Positions 16,910 to 24,929 of a stretch of 64,000 nucleotides of DNA are shown piece after piece. Positions within the stretch are counted from its first letter, which is position 1. The number at the start of each line of letters is the position of its first letter. The position numbers and the translations under genes are program-made. Source of the stretch: Halorussus salilacus (GTDB lineage: Archaea > Halobacteriota > Halobacteria > Halobacteriales > Haladaptataceae); the NCBI RefSeq assembly GCF_024138125.1, contig NZ_CP099994.1, positions 62,001 to 126,000 on the forward strand. Reading direction: 5' to 3'. The notes beneath the pieces were generated by a model. That model worked only from the letters and a program-made list of their open reading frames with translations, made no database searches and had not been told where the DNA came from.

Positions 16910-18126
16910 ATGTCGGCCACCGGCGGGGACGGCGGCGAGCGACTGTTCGGCGGCTACGCGGGTCGGCTCCTCGTGGCCTGCTCGCTCGGGTGGGCGGCCC
17001 TGAGCGTCGGCCGGTTCGCGCTCGCGCCGATGCTCCCGGCCATCATCGAGGACCTCGCCATCACCCGGTTCGAGGCCGGTGTCGCGCTCTCGGCGCTGTG
17101 GGGTTTCTACGCGCTCCTGCAGTACCCCGGCGGTCGGCTCTCGGACGAACTCTCGCGCAAGACCCTGCTCATCGCGGGTCTCGGCCTGCTCGTCGCGGGG
17201 TTCGGGCTGTTCGCGGTGACGAGCGACTACGTCGCCTTCGTGGTCGCGGCGTCGGTCGTCGGCGTCGGCGCGGGGGTGTTCTCGACGCCCACCAAGGCGC
17301 TGATAACCGACCTGTTCGTCGTCCGGCGCGGGCAGGCGTTCGGCGTCCAGACCGCCGCGAGCGACGCGGGCGGCGCGGTCGCGAGCAGCGTCGCGGTCGC
17401 GGCGCTCGCGGTCGCGACCTGGCAGACCGCCTTCCTGCCCGTCGTCGCGCTGGTCGGACTCGCGCTCGTCATGCTCCACCTCTGGAGTCGCGAGCCCTAC
17501 TCGGTCGCGCGGGTGGACATGGACCTCCTCGACACGGGGCGTCGGCTGGTCGCCGACCCCGAGATACGGAACCTCACGCTGGTCTACTCGCTGTTCTCGT
17601 TCGCGTGGCAGGGCGCGACCGGCTTCCTCCCCGCCTTCCTGCAGGCCGACAAGGGGTTCTCGGCGGGGCTTGCGAGCGGCGCGTTCGCGGCGCTGTTCGC
17701 GGTCGGCATCGTCGTCAAGCCGGTCGCGGGCGCGCTGGGCGACCGGGCGACCCACGCGACGGTCGCCACGGCCGCGCTGGTGGTCGGGACGGTCGCGCTC
17801 GGGGCATCATCGCGCTCTCGGCCGCGCCGCTGGTGGTCGTCGCGGTGGTCGCGTTCTCGGCGGGGTTCATGTCGTTCCCGCCCGTGATGCAGACGTTCCT
17901 GATGGGGGTGTTCCCCGATTCGAGCATGGGCGGTGACATGGGCGCGACCCGGACCGTCTACCTCGGCGTGGGGGCGGTCGGTCCGGCCTACGTGGGGTAC
18001 GTCGCCGAGGTCGCCAGCTACACCGCGGCGTTCGTCGGACTGGCGGTCTGCCTGCTGGCGGCCGCCGGAATCCTGGTCGCGATGGTGTCGCCGTGGCGAG
18101 TCGACCTCCGGGCGGTCGCTCGGTGA
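16910..18126 (+). pseudogene. MFS transporter broken by a single-base frameshift
   Basis: The first about 298 codons encode a major-facilitator protein: TM1 SLGWAALSVGRFALAPMLP, the A-loop motif GGRLSDELSRK after TM2, then further TMs to ALVVGTVALGA. The frame then breaks at about 17803-17806 (plus strand ctcggggcatc). The next frame continues with the last three TMs (IIALSAAPLVVVAVVAFSAG, then PPVMQTFLMGVFPDSSMGG) and stops at 18126. Adding one G to the GGGG run restores about 405 codons with 12 TMs. The substrate is unknown; such haloarchaeal MFS proteins resemble oxalate/nitrate-type or sugar-acid carriers. Sequencing error is the alternative to true inactivation. Confidence 0.8.
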
Positions 18127-18230
18127 GAGGCAGAGGGAGAGGGACAGGGACAGGCAGAGGGAGAGGGACAGGGACAGGGAGAGGGACAGGGAGAGGGACA
18201 GGGAGAGGGACAGGGAGAAGCAGAGGAAAG
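18125..18230. repeat. Polypurine GGGACA/GGGAGA tandem repeat
   Basis: About 106 nt built from hexamers ggga[c/g]a with a few ggcaga variants. The 12-mer gggagagggaca recurs several times in phase. It starts at the MFS stop codon and precedes the CoA-transferase gene. It is G-rich on one strand, with GGG triplets every 6 nt, so triplex or quadruplex formation and slippage-prone length variation are possible. Confidence 0.8.
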
Positions 18231-18242
18231 ACGGACCCAATC

Positions 18243-18280
18243 GCGCCGGGCCACCGGCCCGCGGGCCGGTGGCCCGGCGC
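18243..18280. repeat. Perfect 38-bp palindrome
   Basis: The arms gcgccgggccaccggcccg and its exact complement meet with no spacer, directly downstream of the polypurine repeat and 43 nt before the CoA-transferase start. It is probably the terminator hairpin of the MFS gene. Confidence 0.6.
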
Positions 18281-18322
18281 TCGGGGCGAAGGTTTTTGTC
18301 CGTTCCGCCGACTCTCTGGGCC

Positions 18323-19518
18323 ATGACAGGCAAGATTCTGGAGGGAATCCGGGTTCTCGACCTCTCGACGTTCGTCACGGGCGGGTTCGCGACCCTGATG
18401 CTGGCGAATCAGGGCGCGGAAGTGATCAAGGTCGAGCGTCCGGACGCGGGCGACGACAACCGCCACTCCGGGCCGCCGTTCGTCGACGGCGAATCGCCCT
18501 ACTTCTGGACCGTGAACTACGGCAAGCGCAGCGTCGAGTTGGACCTCAAGTCCGAGGAGGGACTCGCCGCGCTCTACGACCTCGCGGAGACCGCCGACGT
18601 GTTCGTCCAGAACTACCGGCCCGGCACCGCCGAGCGCCTCCACGTCGACTACGACTCCATCCGGGACGTGAACGAGGACGTGGTCTACTGCGCCATCTCG
18701 GCGTTCGGCCAGACCGGGCCGTGGAGCCAGCGGCCGGGCTACGACCTGCTCGTGCAGGGGATGAGCGGCATCATGAGCGTGACCGGCGAGGCGGGCGGGC
18801 GGCCGGTCAAGGTGGGACTCCCCCAGACCGACCTCATCACCGGGATGTGGGCGGGATTCGGTATCTCGAACGCGCTGTACAAGCGCGAGCGGACCGGAGA
18901 GGGCGAGTACATCGACCTGGGGATGCTCGACGCCACCCTCCCGTGGCTCACCAAGCAGGCCGGGAAGGTGTTCGCCGGGGAGGAGCCGACCCGGATGGGG
19001 ACCAAGGACCCCGTGCTCGCGCCGTATCAGACCTACGAGACCGCCGACGGCCACATCAACGTCGCGTGCCTCAATCCGAAACTCTGGGGGCGTTCTGTGA
19101 GGCCATCGGGCGGCCCGACCTCCCCGAGGACGACCGATTCGAGACCAACGCCGACCGCGTCGAGCACATGGACGCGCTCGAAGCCGAGATAGAGGCCGAA
19201 CTCGCCGAGCGCACGACCGACGAGTGGATGGAGATTCTGGTCGAGGATTCGGGGGTTCCGGCGGGTCCGGTCCAGAGCGTCGAGGAGGCGCTGTACAACG
19301 AGCAGACCGAGGCCCGCGGCGTCGTGACCGAGGTAGCGGACGGCGACCGCGAGGTGCCGGTCGTCGAGCACCCCCTGAACTACGCGAACGCCGACAGCGG
19401 GTTCGAGTCGGCACCGCCGACGCTGGGCGAGGACAACCGGGAGCTGTTCCGCGAAATCGGCTACTCCGAGGCGGAGGTCGAGGCGCTGGCGGAGGCGGGC
19501 GTGTTCGGCGAGGAGTAG
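18323..19518 (+). pseudogene. CaiB/BaiF-type class III CoA-transferase, single-base frameshift
   Basis: A class III CoA-transferase moving CoA between acyl groups. The N-terminal Rossmann-like half is intact (VLDLSTFVTGGFATLMLANQ, VKVERPDAGDD, FGQTGPWSQRPGYD), and the catalytic-Asp region is GEGEYIDLGMLDATL. At about 19086-19091, after ACLNPKLW, the frame breaks in GGGGG. The next frame resumes with GAFCEAIGRPDLPEDDRF and ends VFGEE at 19518. One extra G gives a normal protein of about 398 residues, so the break may be a read error. The substrate cannot be read from sequence. The neighbours (Usp, MFS) do not define a pathway. Confidence 0.82.
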
Positions 19519-19603
19519 CCGACTCCCCGCGTCGGTCCCAAACCTCGGAGCCGGGAGCGGAGACAACACTGATTGGCGGGGACCTCGTATACCGTTCGTT
19601 GCC

Positions 19604-20500
19604 ATGTACGACCGCATCCTGATTCCCGTCGACGGGAGCGACGCCGCGAGGCGTGCGGCAGAGAGCGGGTTCAAGCTGGCCCAGTCGTTCGACGCGAGCG
19701 TCGACGTGCTCTACGTCCTCGACCGCGAAGCCAGACGGCTCGCACGGACCGACGACGAGAAGCGGGAACTCCGAGAGCGCGGCGAGCAGACGCTCGGGGA
19801 GGTCGAGGCCGTCGGCGCGGAGTTCGGCTGTGCGGTCGAGACGGCGCTTCTGGAGGGGAGGCCGTCGACTCGAATCTGCGAGTACGCGGCCGAACGGGAC
19901 GCCGACCTCGTCGCGATGGGTCGGGGAGCCCGGAGGGGCCTTCGGCGGCGGCTCCTCGGCGGCGTCACCGAGTACGTGCTGACCCACGGCGACGTCCCGG
20001 TGCTGGTCGTCCCGGAAAGCGAGCGCAGGCCGCGAGAGGGAATCGAGTACGAGCGACTGCTCCTGCCGACCGACGGCAGCGAGAACGCCGAAGCCGCGAC
20101 CGACCACGGTGTGGCCATAGCCGGACGCTTCCGGTCGAAGGTGCACGTCCTGAATGTCGCCGACCTGCAGTCGGCGGGCGGGCTGTTCAGCGCCGGGGGG
20201 CTCGAACGCGAGTTCGTCGAGCGTCTGGAGTCGCGGGGACGGGAGGCCACCCAGCGCGTCGCAGAGCGCATCGAGTCGCTCGCGCCCGACGTTGACTTCG
20301 AGACCGACGTGGTCCGGACCGCCGACTTCGACGGCGTCGCACCGGGTATCCACGACTACGCGGTGGACCGCGAGGTCGACCTCGTCGTCATGGGGTCACA
20401 CGGCCGTTCGAACCTCCGGAGCCAGCTCCTGGGGAGCGTCACGTCGGAGCTCCTGCGCGGCGGCGACCTCCCGGTGCTGGTCGTGAAGCGGGAGTCCTGA
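19604..20500 (+). CDS. Universal stress protein, two Usp domains
   Basis: A 298-residue tandem UspA protein. Domain 1 (residues 1-140) starts YDRILIPVDGSDAARRA, and domain 2 (about 147-298) starts YERLLLPTDGSENAEAA. Both end in the ATP-binding loop pattern G-x2-G-x9-G-S/T: GRGARRGLRRRLLGGV in the first is imperfect (Gly for Ser/Thr), while GSHGRSNLRSQLLGS in the second is canonical. Thus the second domain at least probably binds ATP. Cytosolic stress role inferred. It is separated from the CoA-transferase by 85 nt and appears independently transcribed. Confidence 0.9.
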   Translation: MYDRILIPVDGSDAARRAAESGFKLAQSFDASVDVLYVLDREARRLARTDDEKRELRERGEQTLGEVEAVGAEFGCAVETALLEGRPSTRICEYAAERDADLVAMGRGARRGLRRRLLGGVTEYVLTHGDVPVLVVPESERRPREGIEYERLLLPTDGSENAEAATDHGVAIAGRFRSKVHVLNVADLQSAGGLFSAGGLEREFVERLESRGREATQRVAERIESLAPDVDFETDVVRTADFDGVAPGIHDYAVDREVDLVVMGSHGRSNLRSQLLGSVTSELLRGGDLPVLVVKRES

Positions 20501-20550
20501 GCGTCCGTCCCGTGGCCGCAGAGCTCCGCGGTTCTGGAGCGCCGTTTCGG

Positions 20551-21348
20551 CTAATCGGAGTAGACTTCGACCTCGATATCGTGGTCGTGAGTGACCGTCT
20601 CTTTCTTCTGAAAGCCGGGGTCCAGCGTTGACGTGCTGACGTGTCCGACGTCCGCCTCGAAGGTGGCCTCGAACTTGTAGGTCCCCTCGGGGACTTGAGT
20701 ATCCTCATCTTGGAAGTACTGACTCACCCAGATGCCACCGACGTCTGTGTTCTTCGGATAACTCACATGGAGGTAGTCGTTACAGCACCCCGTGTCGACG
20801 CTGACGCTATTGTCGTCGTCGCCGACGAGTAGGAGTGAGAGTGGGTTCGGCGCACCGAGCGAACTGAGAGTGACATCCCAGAGGAAGCTCGCAGCTTCCT
20901 CAACGAGTTGTTCGCCCACCTCAGAGTCGTCGTCGTCTTGCTTATACGCGTTGTGCTCGTTGACCCAGTAACCGGTATCCGGAACGTCCACCGCATCGAG
21001 GTCGAACCGGACGTTTCGGGTGTTGGCGTACGCACCTTCGACGCTAGTTCGGGAGATGGCGAACGTGCCTGCCTGCTCGAACTGGTTGGTCTCTTGGCTG
21101 ATCATCTTCGCGCCGTTGATGTTCGACTGGAGTTCACACCAGTCTTCGTCAAGTCGCTCGACGACGCTCTTCTGCGTGCGGTCGTACGGTTCCTCCTTGC
21201 TGGCGAAGACCAGCGAAGGCCCGGAGGCAAGGGTTCCGAGCCCCGTCACGGCGGCTCCGGTTACGACGCCAGTCGTTCGCAGGAAATCGCGTCGAGAGGT
21301 GTTCGAGTGTGCTCGTTGCGACGAGTCAGGAGTGTTTCGCTTCTCCAT
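20551..21348 (-). CDS. Tat-exported protein of unknown function
   Basis: A 265-residue protein with a twin-arginine signal (TSRRDFLRTTG, residues 17-27) and hydrophobic stretch to LASGPSLVFA, consistent with cleavage near residue 50. There is no lipobox Cys. The mature part is rich in Asp, Asn and Thr with aromatic beta-type segments (GIWVSQYFQDED, YKFEATFEADV) and a Cys-Cys pair (TGCCNDY) plus one earlier Cys (DWCELQ), which may form disulfides outside the cell. I do not recognise the family. Codon choice is less GC-biased than in the neighbours, suggesting recent acquisition. Confidence 0.75.
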   Translation of the reverse strand: MEKRNTPDSSQRAHSNTSRRDFLRTTGVVTGAAVTGLGTLASGPSLVFASKEEPYDRTQKSVVERLDEDWCELQSNINGAKMISQETNQFEQAGTFAISRTSVEGAYANTRNVRFDLDAVDVPDTGYWVNEHNAYKQDDDDSEVGEQLVEEAASFLWDVTLSSLGAPNPLSLLLVGDDDNSVSVDTGCCNDYLHVSYPKNTDVGGIWVSQYFQDEDTQVPEGTYKFEATFEADVGHVSTSTLDPGFQKKETVTHDHDIEVEVYSD

Positions 21349-21497
21349 ACATCAGTACTGTTATACAAATATAAGTAATTTTCTAGCTTTATTTTACGTA
21401 ATTATTATTTGTTTCTTTGTACTTCGGGTAGCAACAGAGGAGTGTTCGCCCCATCTTCGACGCCAACACTAAATACGCCGATTAGCTACCAGTCCCC

Positions 21498-22682
21498 ATG
21501 GACGACGCGAATCCGGACCCGTGGGCCGCCAGCACCTTCGGGGTCCGCGAGTCACTGCGCGACCGCCTCGGCGAGAGCGTCGCGGTCGCCACCGTCTCGG
21601 ACGTCGAGGGCGCGGCCTACCGCCGTCCCGGCGCGAAGATGGTCCTCGACGACGACGACGAGGTCGGAGCCATCACCGCGGGGTGTCTCGAAGGTCCGGT
21701 CGCCGAGCTCGCCGACCGCGCGCTCGTCGACGGCCCGCTACGACAGACGTTCGACCTGACGAGCGAGGACGATACGTGGAGCTTCGGACTCGGATGCAAC
21801 GGCGTCATCGACGTGCTGGTCGAACCCGCAGACGGCAGTTTCGGGCCCGCGCTCGACCGGGTCACGGCGGGCGAGCGGGTCGCCCTCCTGACGGTGGTCG
21901 GTGGCGACCACCCCGCGCGGGTCGGTGCGCGGGCGGTGGCCGACCCGTCGGGCGGAATCGAGGCGACCGACGCCCGCGAACCGATTCCCGACGACGTGCT
22001 GGCCGGAGTTCGGGAGACCGCCCGCGAGTTCGCGGAATCGGGGCAATCCGACACCGTGGCGGTCGAGACCGACCGGGGGACCGCCGAGGTGTTCGTCGAC
22101 GGCTACGAGCCGACGCCCCAACTGCTCGTGTTCGGGAGCGACAACGACGTGCGCCCGGTGTCGCGGCTGGGGAGGGACGCCGGGTTCGAGGTCACGGTCG
22201 CGAGCGCGCGCGGCGCTCGTGCCGACGCCGAGCGGTTTCCGGCCGCGCATCGGGTGGTCGCCGCCCGGCCGACCGAGGTCGCAGAGGTGATAGAGCGCCC
22301 CGAGGACACCTACGCGGTCGTGATGTCCCACAACTTCGTCGACGACCGCCTCGCGCTGGAGGCCCTGCTCGACACCGCGGTGCCCTACGTCGGCGTGATG
22401 GGCCCGCGAAAGCGGTTCGAGGAGATGCGCGCGGCGTTGGCCGAGGAGGACGTTGGGCTCTCGGAGTCGGACCGCGAGCGCGTCGCGACGCCGGTCGGCC
22501 TCGACCTCGGCGGCGGCGAGCCGATGCAGGTCGCGCTCAGCGTGGTCTCGGAGGTCCTCGCGGTCGCCAACGGTCGCGAGGGCGGTCGGCTGACCCGCCG
22601 CGAGGAACCGATTCACCCGAGACCCGAGTCGGCGTCCTCGCCCGAGGACGAGTCGGCGTCGGACGACGCCGACTCGTCCTGA
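21498..22682 (+). CDS. XdhC/CoxI family protein (Mo-hydroxylase maturation)
   Basis: A 394-residue XdhC/CoxI protein. Family members bind molybdopterin cofactor and promote sulfuration and insertion into xanthine-dehydrogenase-type enzymes. The N-terminal XdhC domain has GAKMVLDDDDEVGAITAGCLEG, where the Cys-containing glycine-rich motif is characteristic. The C-terminal Rossmann-like domain runs from QLLVFGSDNDVRPV through YVGVMGPRKRFEEM. Its 3' end overlaps the convergent mocA-like gene by 70 bp within a 36-nt palindrome. It lies 1.7 kb from the CoxS/CoxL-type genes it should serve. Confidence 0.87.
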   Translation: MDDANPDPWAASTFGVRESLRDRLGESVAVATVSDVEGAAYRRPGAKMVLDDDDEVGAITAGCLEGPVAELADRALVDGPLRQTFDLTSEDDTWSFGLGCNGVIDVLVEPADGSFGPALDRVTAGERVALLTVVGGDHPARVGARAVADPSGGIEATDAREPIPDDVLAGVRETAREFAESGQSDTVAVETDRGTAEVFVDGYEPTPQLLVFGSDNDVRPVSRLGRDAGFEVTVASARGARADAERFPAAHRVVAARPTEVAEVIERPEDTYAVVMSHNFVDDRLALEALLDTAVPYVGVMGPRKRFEEMRAALAEEDVGLSESDRERVATPVGLDLGGGEPMQVALSVVSEVLAVANGREGGRLTRREEPIHPRPESASSPEDESASDDADSS

Positions 22683-23257
22683 AGGTCGCGCAAGTCTCCG
22701 AGCGTGTCCACGTCGCGGTGGATTCCGGGGTCGGCTACGTCGACCCACGCGACCGGTTCGGTTTCGAGGAGCACTCGGCCCCCGCGGTCGCCCTCGACTC
22801 CGGCCAGCGCGTCGAAGTACTCGGCCCCGAACAGGACGGGATTGCCGCGGCGACCGTCGTACCGCGGGGCCGCGATGGTCTCGCCCTCCGGCCCGCGGTC
22901 GCGGTAGGCCGAGAGGAGTCGCTCGACCGTCTCGACCGAGACGCGGGGCATGTCGCCGAGCGCGAACAGGACGGCCGCCGCGTCGCGCTGGCGGGCCGCC
23001 TCGACCCCGCGCCGGACCGAGGTGCTCTGACCCGCCCCGTGGTCGGGGTTTTCGAGGACCTCGACTGCGGGGGGAAGCGCAGCCACGACCCGCTCGGCGT
23101 CGTGGCCCACCACCGCGACGAGCGCATCGACGCTCGATTCCGCGAGCGTCCGGGTCGCGTGCGCGACGACCGGGTCGCCGTCGAGGGACGCGAGGAGTTT
23201 GTTCGACCCCTCGAACCGGCTGGCCGACCCGGCCGCGAGGACGACCCCGAGTATCAT
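22613..23257 (-). CDS. MobA-like NTP transferase (molybdenum cofactor cytidylyltransferase type)
   Basis: A 214-residue nucleotidyltransferase expected to add CMP to molybdopterin for xanthine-dehydrogenase-family enzymes (MocA role). The nucleotide-binding N-terminus is GVVLAAGSASRFEGSNKLL, the acidic motif is FALGDMPRVS, and a substrate segment is APRYDGRRGNPVLFG. The start at 23257 places this motif at residue 4. The acidic Ser/Asp tail overlaps the end of xdhC. Pairing with xdhC and the CoxS/CoxL genes supports the MocA assignment over generic MobA. Confidence 0.82.
   Translation of the reverse strand: MILGVVLAAGSASRFEGSNKLLASLDGDPVVAHATRTLAESSVDALVAVVGHDAERVVAALPPAVEVLENPDHGAGQSTSVRRGVEAARQRDAAAVLFALGDMPRVSVETVERLLSAYRDRGPEGETIAAPRYDGRRGNPVLFGAEYFDALAGVEGDRGGRVLLETEPVAWVDVADPGIHRDVDTLGDLRDLQDESASSDADSSSGEDADSGLG
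22645..22680. terminator. Perfect palindromic hairpin in the xdhC/mocA 3' overlap
   Basis: Arms 22645-22660 (aggacgagtcggcgtc) and 22665-22680 are exact complements around ggac. The hairpin encodes the acidic Ser/Asp tails of both convergent genes, so it can act as a bidirectional terminator while being translated on both strands. Confidence 0.6.
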
Positions 23258-23395
23258 CGTGCGTGAGGTGTGGTGTGGAGGCCCAAAGGTCTTCGGTGGA
23301 TGGCGAAGTCGTAGCGGAGATGTTCGACTTAGGAATTCAGTAAAAGTTCCCGTTCGCTTGCGACGAAACGGAGACAGCAAAGCCGAGAACGCCTT

Positions 23396-23609
23396 GAAAG
23401 CCCCCGCCCGCTCGCCACCGACGGACAAACCGCGTCCGTCGAGCCCTCGTTCGCACCGTCGGAGCACGCTCCGACGAGCCTGCGCTCGCTTCGCTCGCGC
23501 AGACTTCGCTCACGAGGAGGCCGCTCAGCGACATACCCGCGCTCTCCGCACCGCCCGCGCGGATATGTCGCTGAGGCGACTACATAAACGCGACCGGGCG
23601 GCCCCTTTC
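23396..23609 (-). repeat. 214-bp MITE-like element with GAAAGGGG...GGGGGCTTTC ends
   Basis: Read on the minus strand it starts gaaaggggccgcccggtcgcg and ends gcgggcgggggctttc, the same ends as the compact hairpin at 38085-38137, but with about 170 extra nt inside. The interior has its own inverted repeat, ctcagcgacatacccgcg paired with cgcgcggatatgtcgctgag (one mismatch and one extra base), near 23524-23575. No transposase is encoded. Confidence 0.55.
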
Positions 23610-23887
23610 ATCCCACCCGGTGGACTGTCTCCCCAGTCGTCGCCTCGTGGACTGGTCCACGGGCCGATTTCACGGTGGACCGTTCCACCCGGCGTCTGCG
23701 GGAGCGAAGCGACCGCAGGCTCGGAAGACGCGGTGCATCTTCCGGCGCGTGCTGGCGCGGCGTGCGGTTTGCGCCGCGCCAACCGCGCGAGGGACGAGCA
23801 CCACAGGGCGTGAGCGAAGCGAGCGCCCGAGAAGCGCAGTCGGTTGGGGAGGATGTGGGCTGCGGTCGCGGTGCTGTCGGTCGGACT

Positions 23888-24012
23888 GAAAGGGCCTGCG
23901 CGCTCGCGGCCGAAGGCCGTGGTCGCCTGCGCGGGCCACTATTTCGAGGCGCGAGCGAAGCGAGCGCCGACCAAATATCCCGCACAGCGACCGCGAGCGT
24001 GCAGGGGCTTTC
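23888..24012 (+). repeat. 125-bp MITE-like element with GAAAGGG...GGGGCTTTC ends
   Basis: Its ends gaaagggcctgcgcgctcgcgg and cgcgagcgtgcaggggctttc are imperfect inverted repeats of about 22 nt. They belong to the same end-type as the elements at 23396-23609 and 38085-38137, but the stem sequence differs. Confidence 0.5.
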
Positions 24013-24120
24013 TGCGTCGTCATCGAGGTAGTTACTTCAGGGTCAACGATTCTCTCGTCACCGAACCCATCATTTCCTAGCGGCCCCATCGCTTAGCCGC
24101 GTGGCCGTCGCCCTCGAAAC

Positions 24121-24297
24121 ATGGAGCGAGAGCTCGGCGAGGCGGCCGTCGTGTACGAATCGCCCGAGGACGACGAATCGGTCGAGACGCGGGTCCACTA
24201 CGTCGAGAGGTCGGTCGAGGAGTTCGAGGACGAGGCCGCGACCCTGCTGGACCGGATCGGCTCGCTGGCCGGTCCCGGCGAACGGGCGGGCGAGTAG
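24121..24297 (+). CDS. Short acidic hypothetical protein (58 aa)
   Basis: ATG at 24121 to TAG at 24297 encodes a 58-residue acidic protein (starts MERELGEAAVVYESPEDD, ends AGPGERAGE) with a predicted helix VEEFEDEAATLLDRIGSL. GC3 and acidity match real haloarchaeal genes, and no other frame in this stretch is better. It lies 71 nt upstream of the CoxS-type gene on the same strand. No family recognised. Confidence 0.5.
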   Translation: MERELGEAAVVYESPEDDESVETRVHYVERSVEEFEDEAATLLDRIGSLAGPGERAGE

Positions 24298-24368
24298 ACG
24301 GGCGCCAGGACGCCAGCAGGGGAGCACGCACCCGTTTTCGGGGCAACGTTTATGCGCCGCCCAGATAT

Positions 24369-24929
24369 ATGTCAGCACCTACCATGAGTACCGATGACGC
24401 TCCCCCCACCCTCGACTACCCCACCGAGGAGATAACCCTCTCGGTCAACGGCGAGGAGGTCACCGCCGATGTCGAACCGCGCCACAAGCTCTCGGACTTC
24501 CTCCGGGATTCGCAGGGACTACGCGGGGTACGGGTCGGGTGCGAACACGGGGTCTGTGGGGCCTGTACCGTCCTGCTGGACGGCGACGCCATCAAGTCGT
24601 GTCTGACCTACGCGGTGCAGGCCGACGGAAGGGAAGTCGAGACGGTCGAGGGACTCGCCGAGGACGGGACGCTCCACCCGATTCAGGAGTCGTTCCACGA
24701 GGAGCACGCCCTCCAGTGCGGATTCTGCACGAGCGGGTTCGTGATGGCGACCAAGGAACTGCTCGACGACGAACCCGACCCCGACGAAGAGGACATAGAG
24801 CGGGGACTCGCCGACAACATCTGTCGGTGTACGGGGTATCAGAACATCTACGACGCGGTCCTGCGCGCGGCCGACCGGATGGACGGCGAAGAGGCGGAGG
24901 GCGACGCGGGCGCGGAGGCGGAGAAATGA
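24369..24929 (+). CDS. [2Fe-2S] iron-sulfur subunit of a molybdenum hydroxylase (CoxS type)
   Basis: A 186-residue small subunit that passes electrons from the Mo centre to FAD. The plant-ferredoxin-like domain has the first cluster in VGCEHGVCGACTVLLDG with a further Cys in IKSCLTY. The C-terminal helical domain holds the second cluster in LQCGFCTSGF and NICRCTGYQN. The usual family length is about 160; the excess is an acidic N- and C-terminal extension. The ATG at 24384 is an alternative start, and a TATA-like gtttatg at 24348-24354 fits it better. It overlaps the large-subunit start by 4 bp (ATGA). Confidence 0.93.
   Translation: MSAPTMSTDDAPPTLDYPTEEITLSVNGEEVTADVEPRHKLSDFLRDSQGLRGVRVGCEHGVCGACTVLLDGDAIKSCLTYAVQADGREVETVEGLAEDGTLHPIQESFHEEHALQCGFCTSGFVMATKELLDDEPDPDEEDIERGLADNICRCTGYQNIYDAVLRAADRMDGEEAEGDAGAEAEK

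Larger units (their letters stand above)
23258..24120. other. 863-bp structured non-coding region rich in hairpin elements
   Basis: No ORF here has haloarchaeal coding character. It contains two GAAAGG...CTTTC-ended elements (23396-23609 and 23888-24012). Between them is a series of smaller hairpins, including tggcgcggcg/cgccgcgcca near 23752-23782, gtggac/gtccac pairs near 23647-23691, and gcgagcgaagcgagcgcc-type strings repeated near 23815 and 23950. It separates the cofactor-maturation genes from the hydroxylase subunits. Confidence 0.6.

Noticed and set aside
18125-18230. CRISPR or coding origin for the GGGACA/GGGAGA repeats
   Set aside because: The repeats are 6-12 nt with no spacers and no cas genes. 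The translated frames are Arg/Gly shadows.
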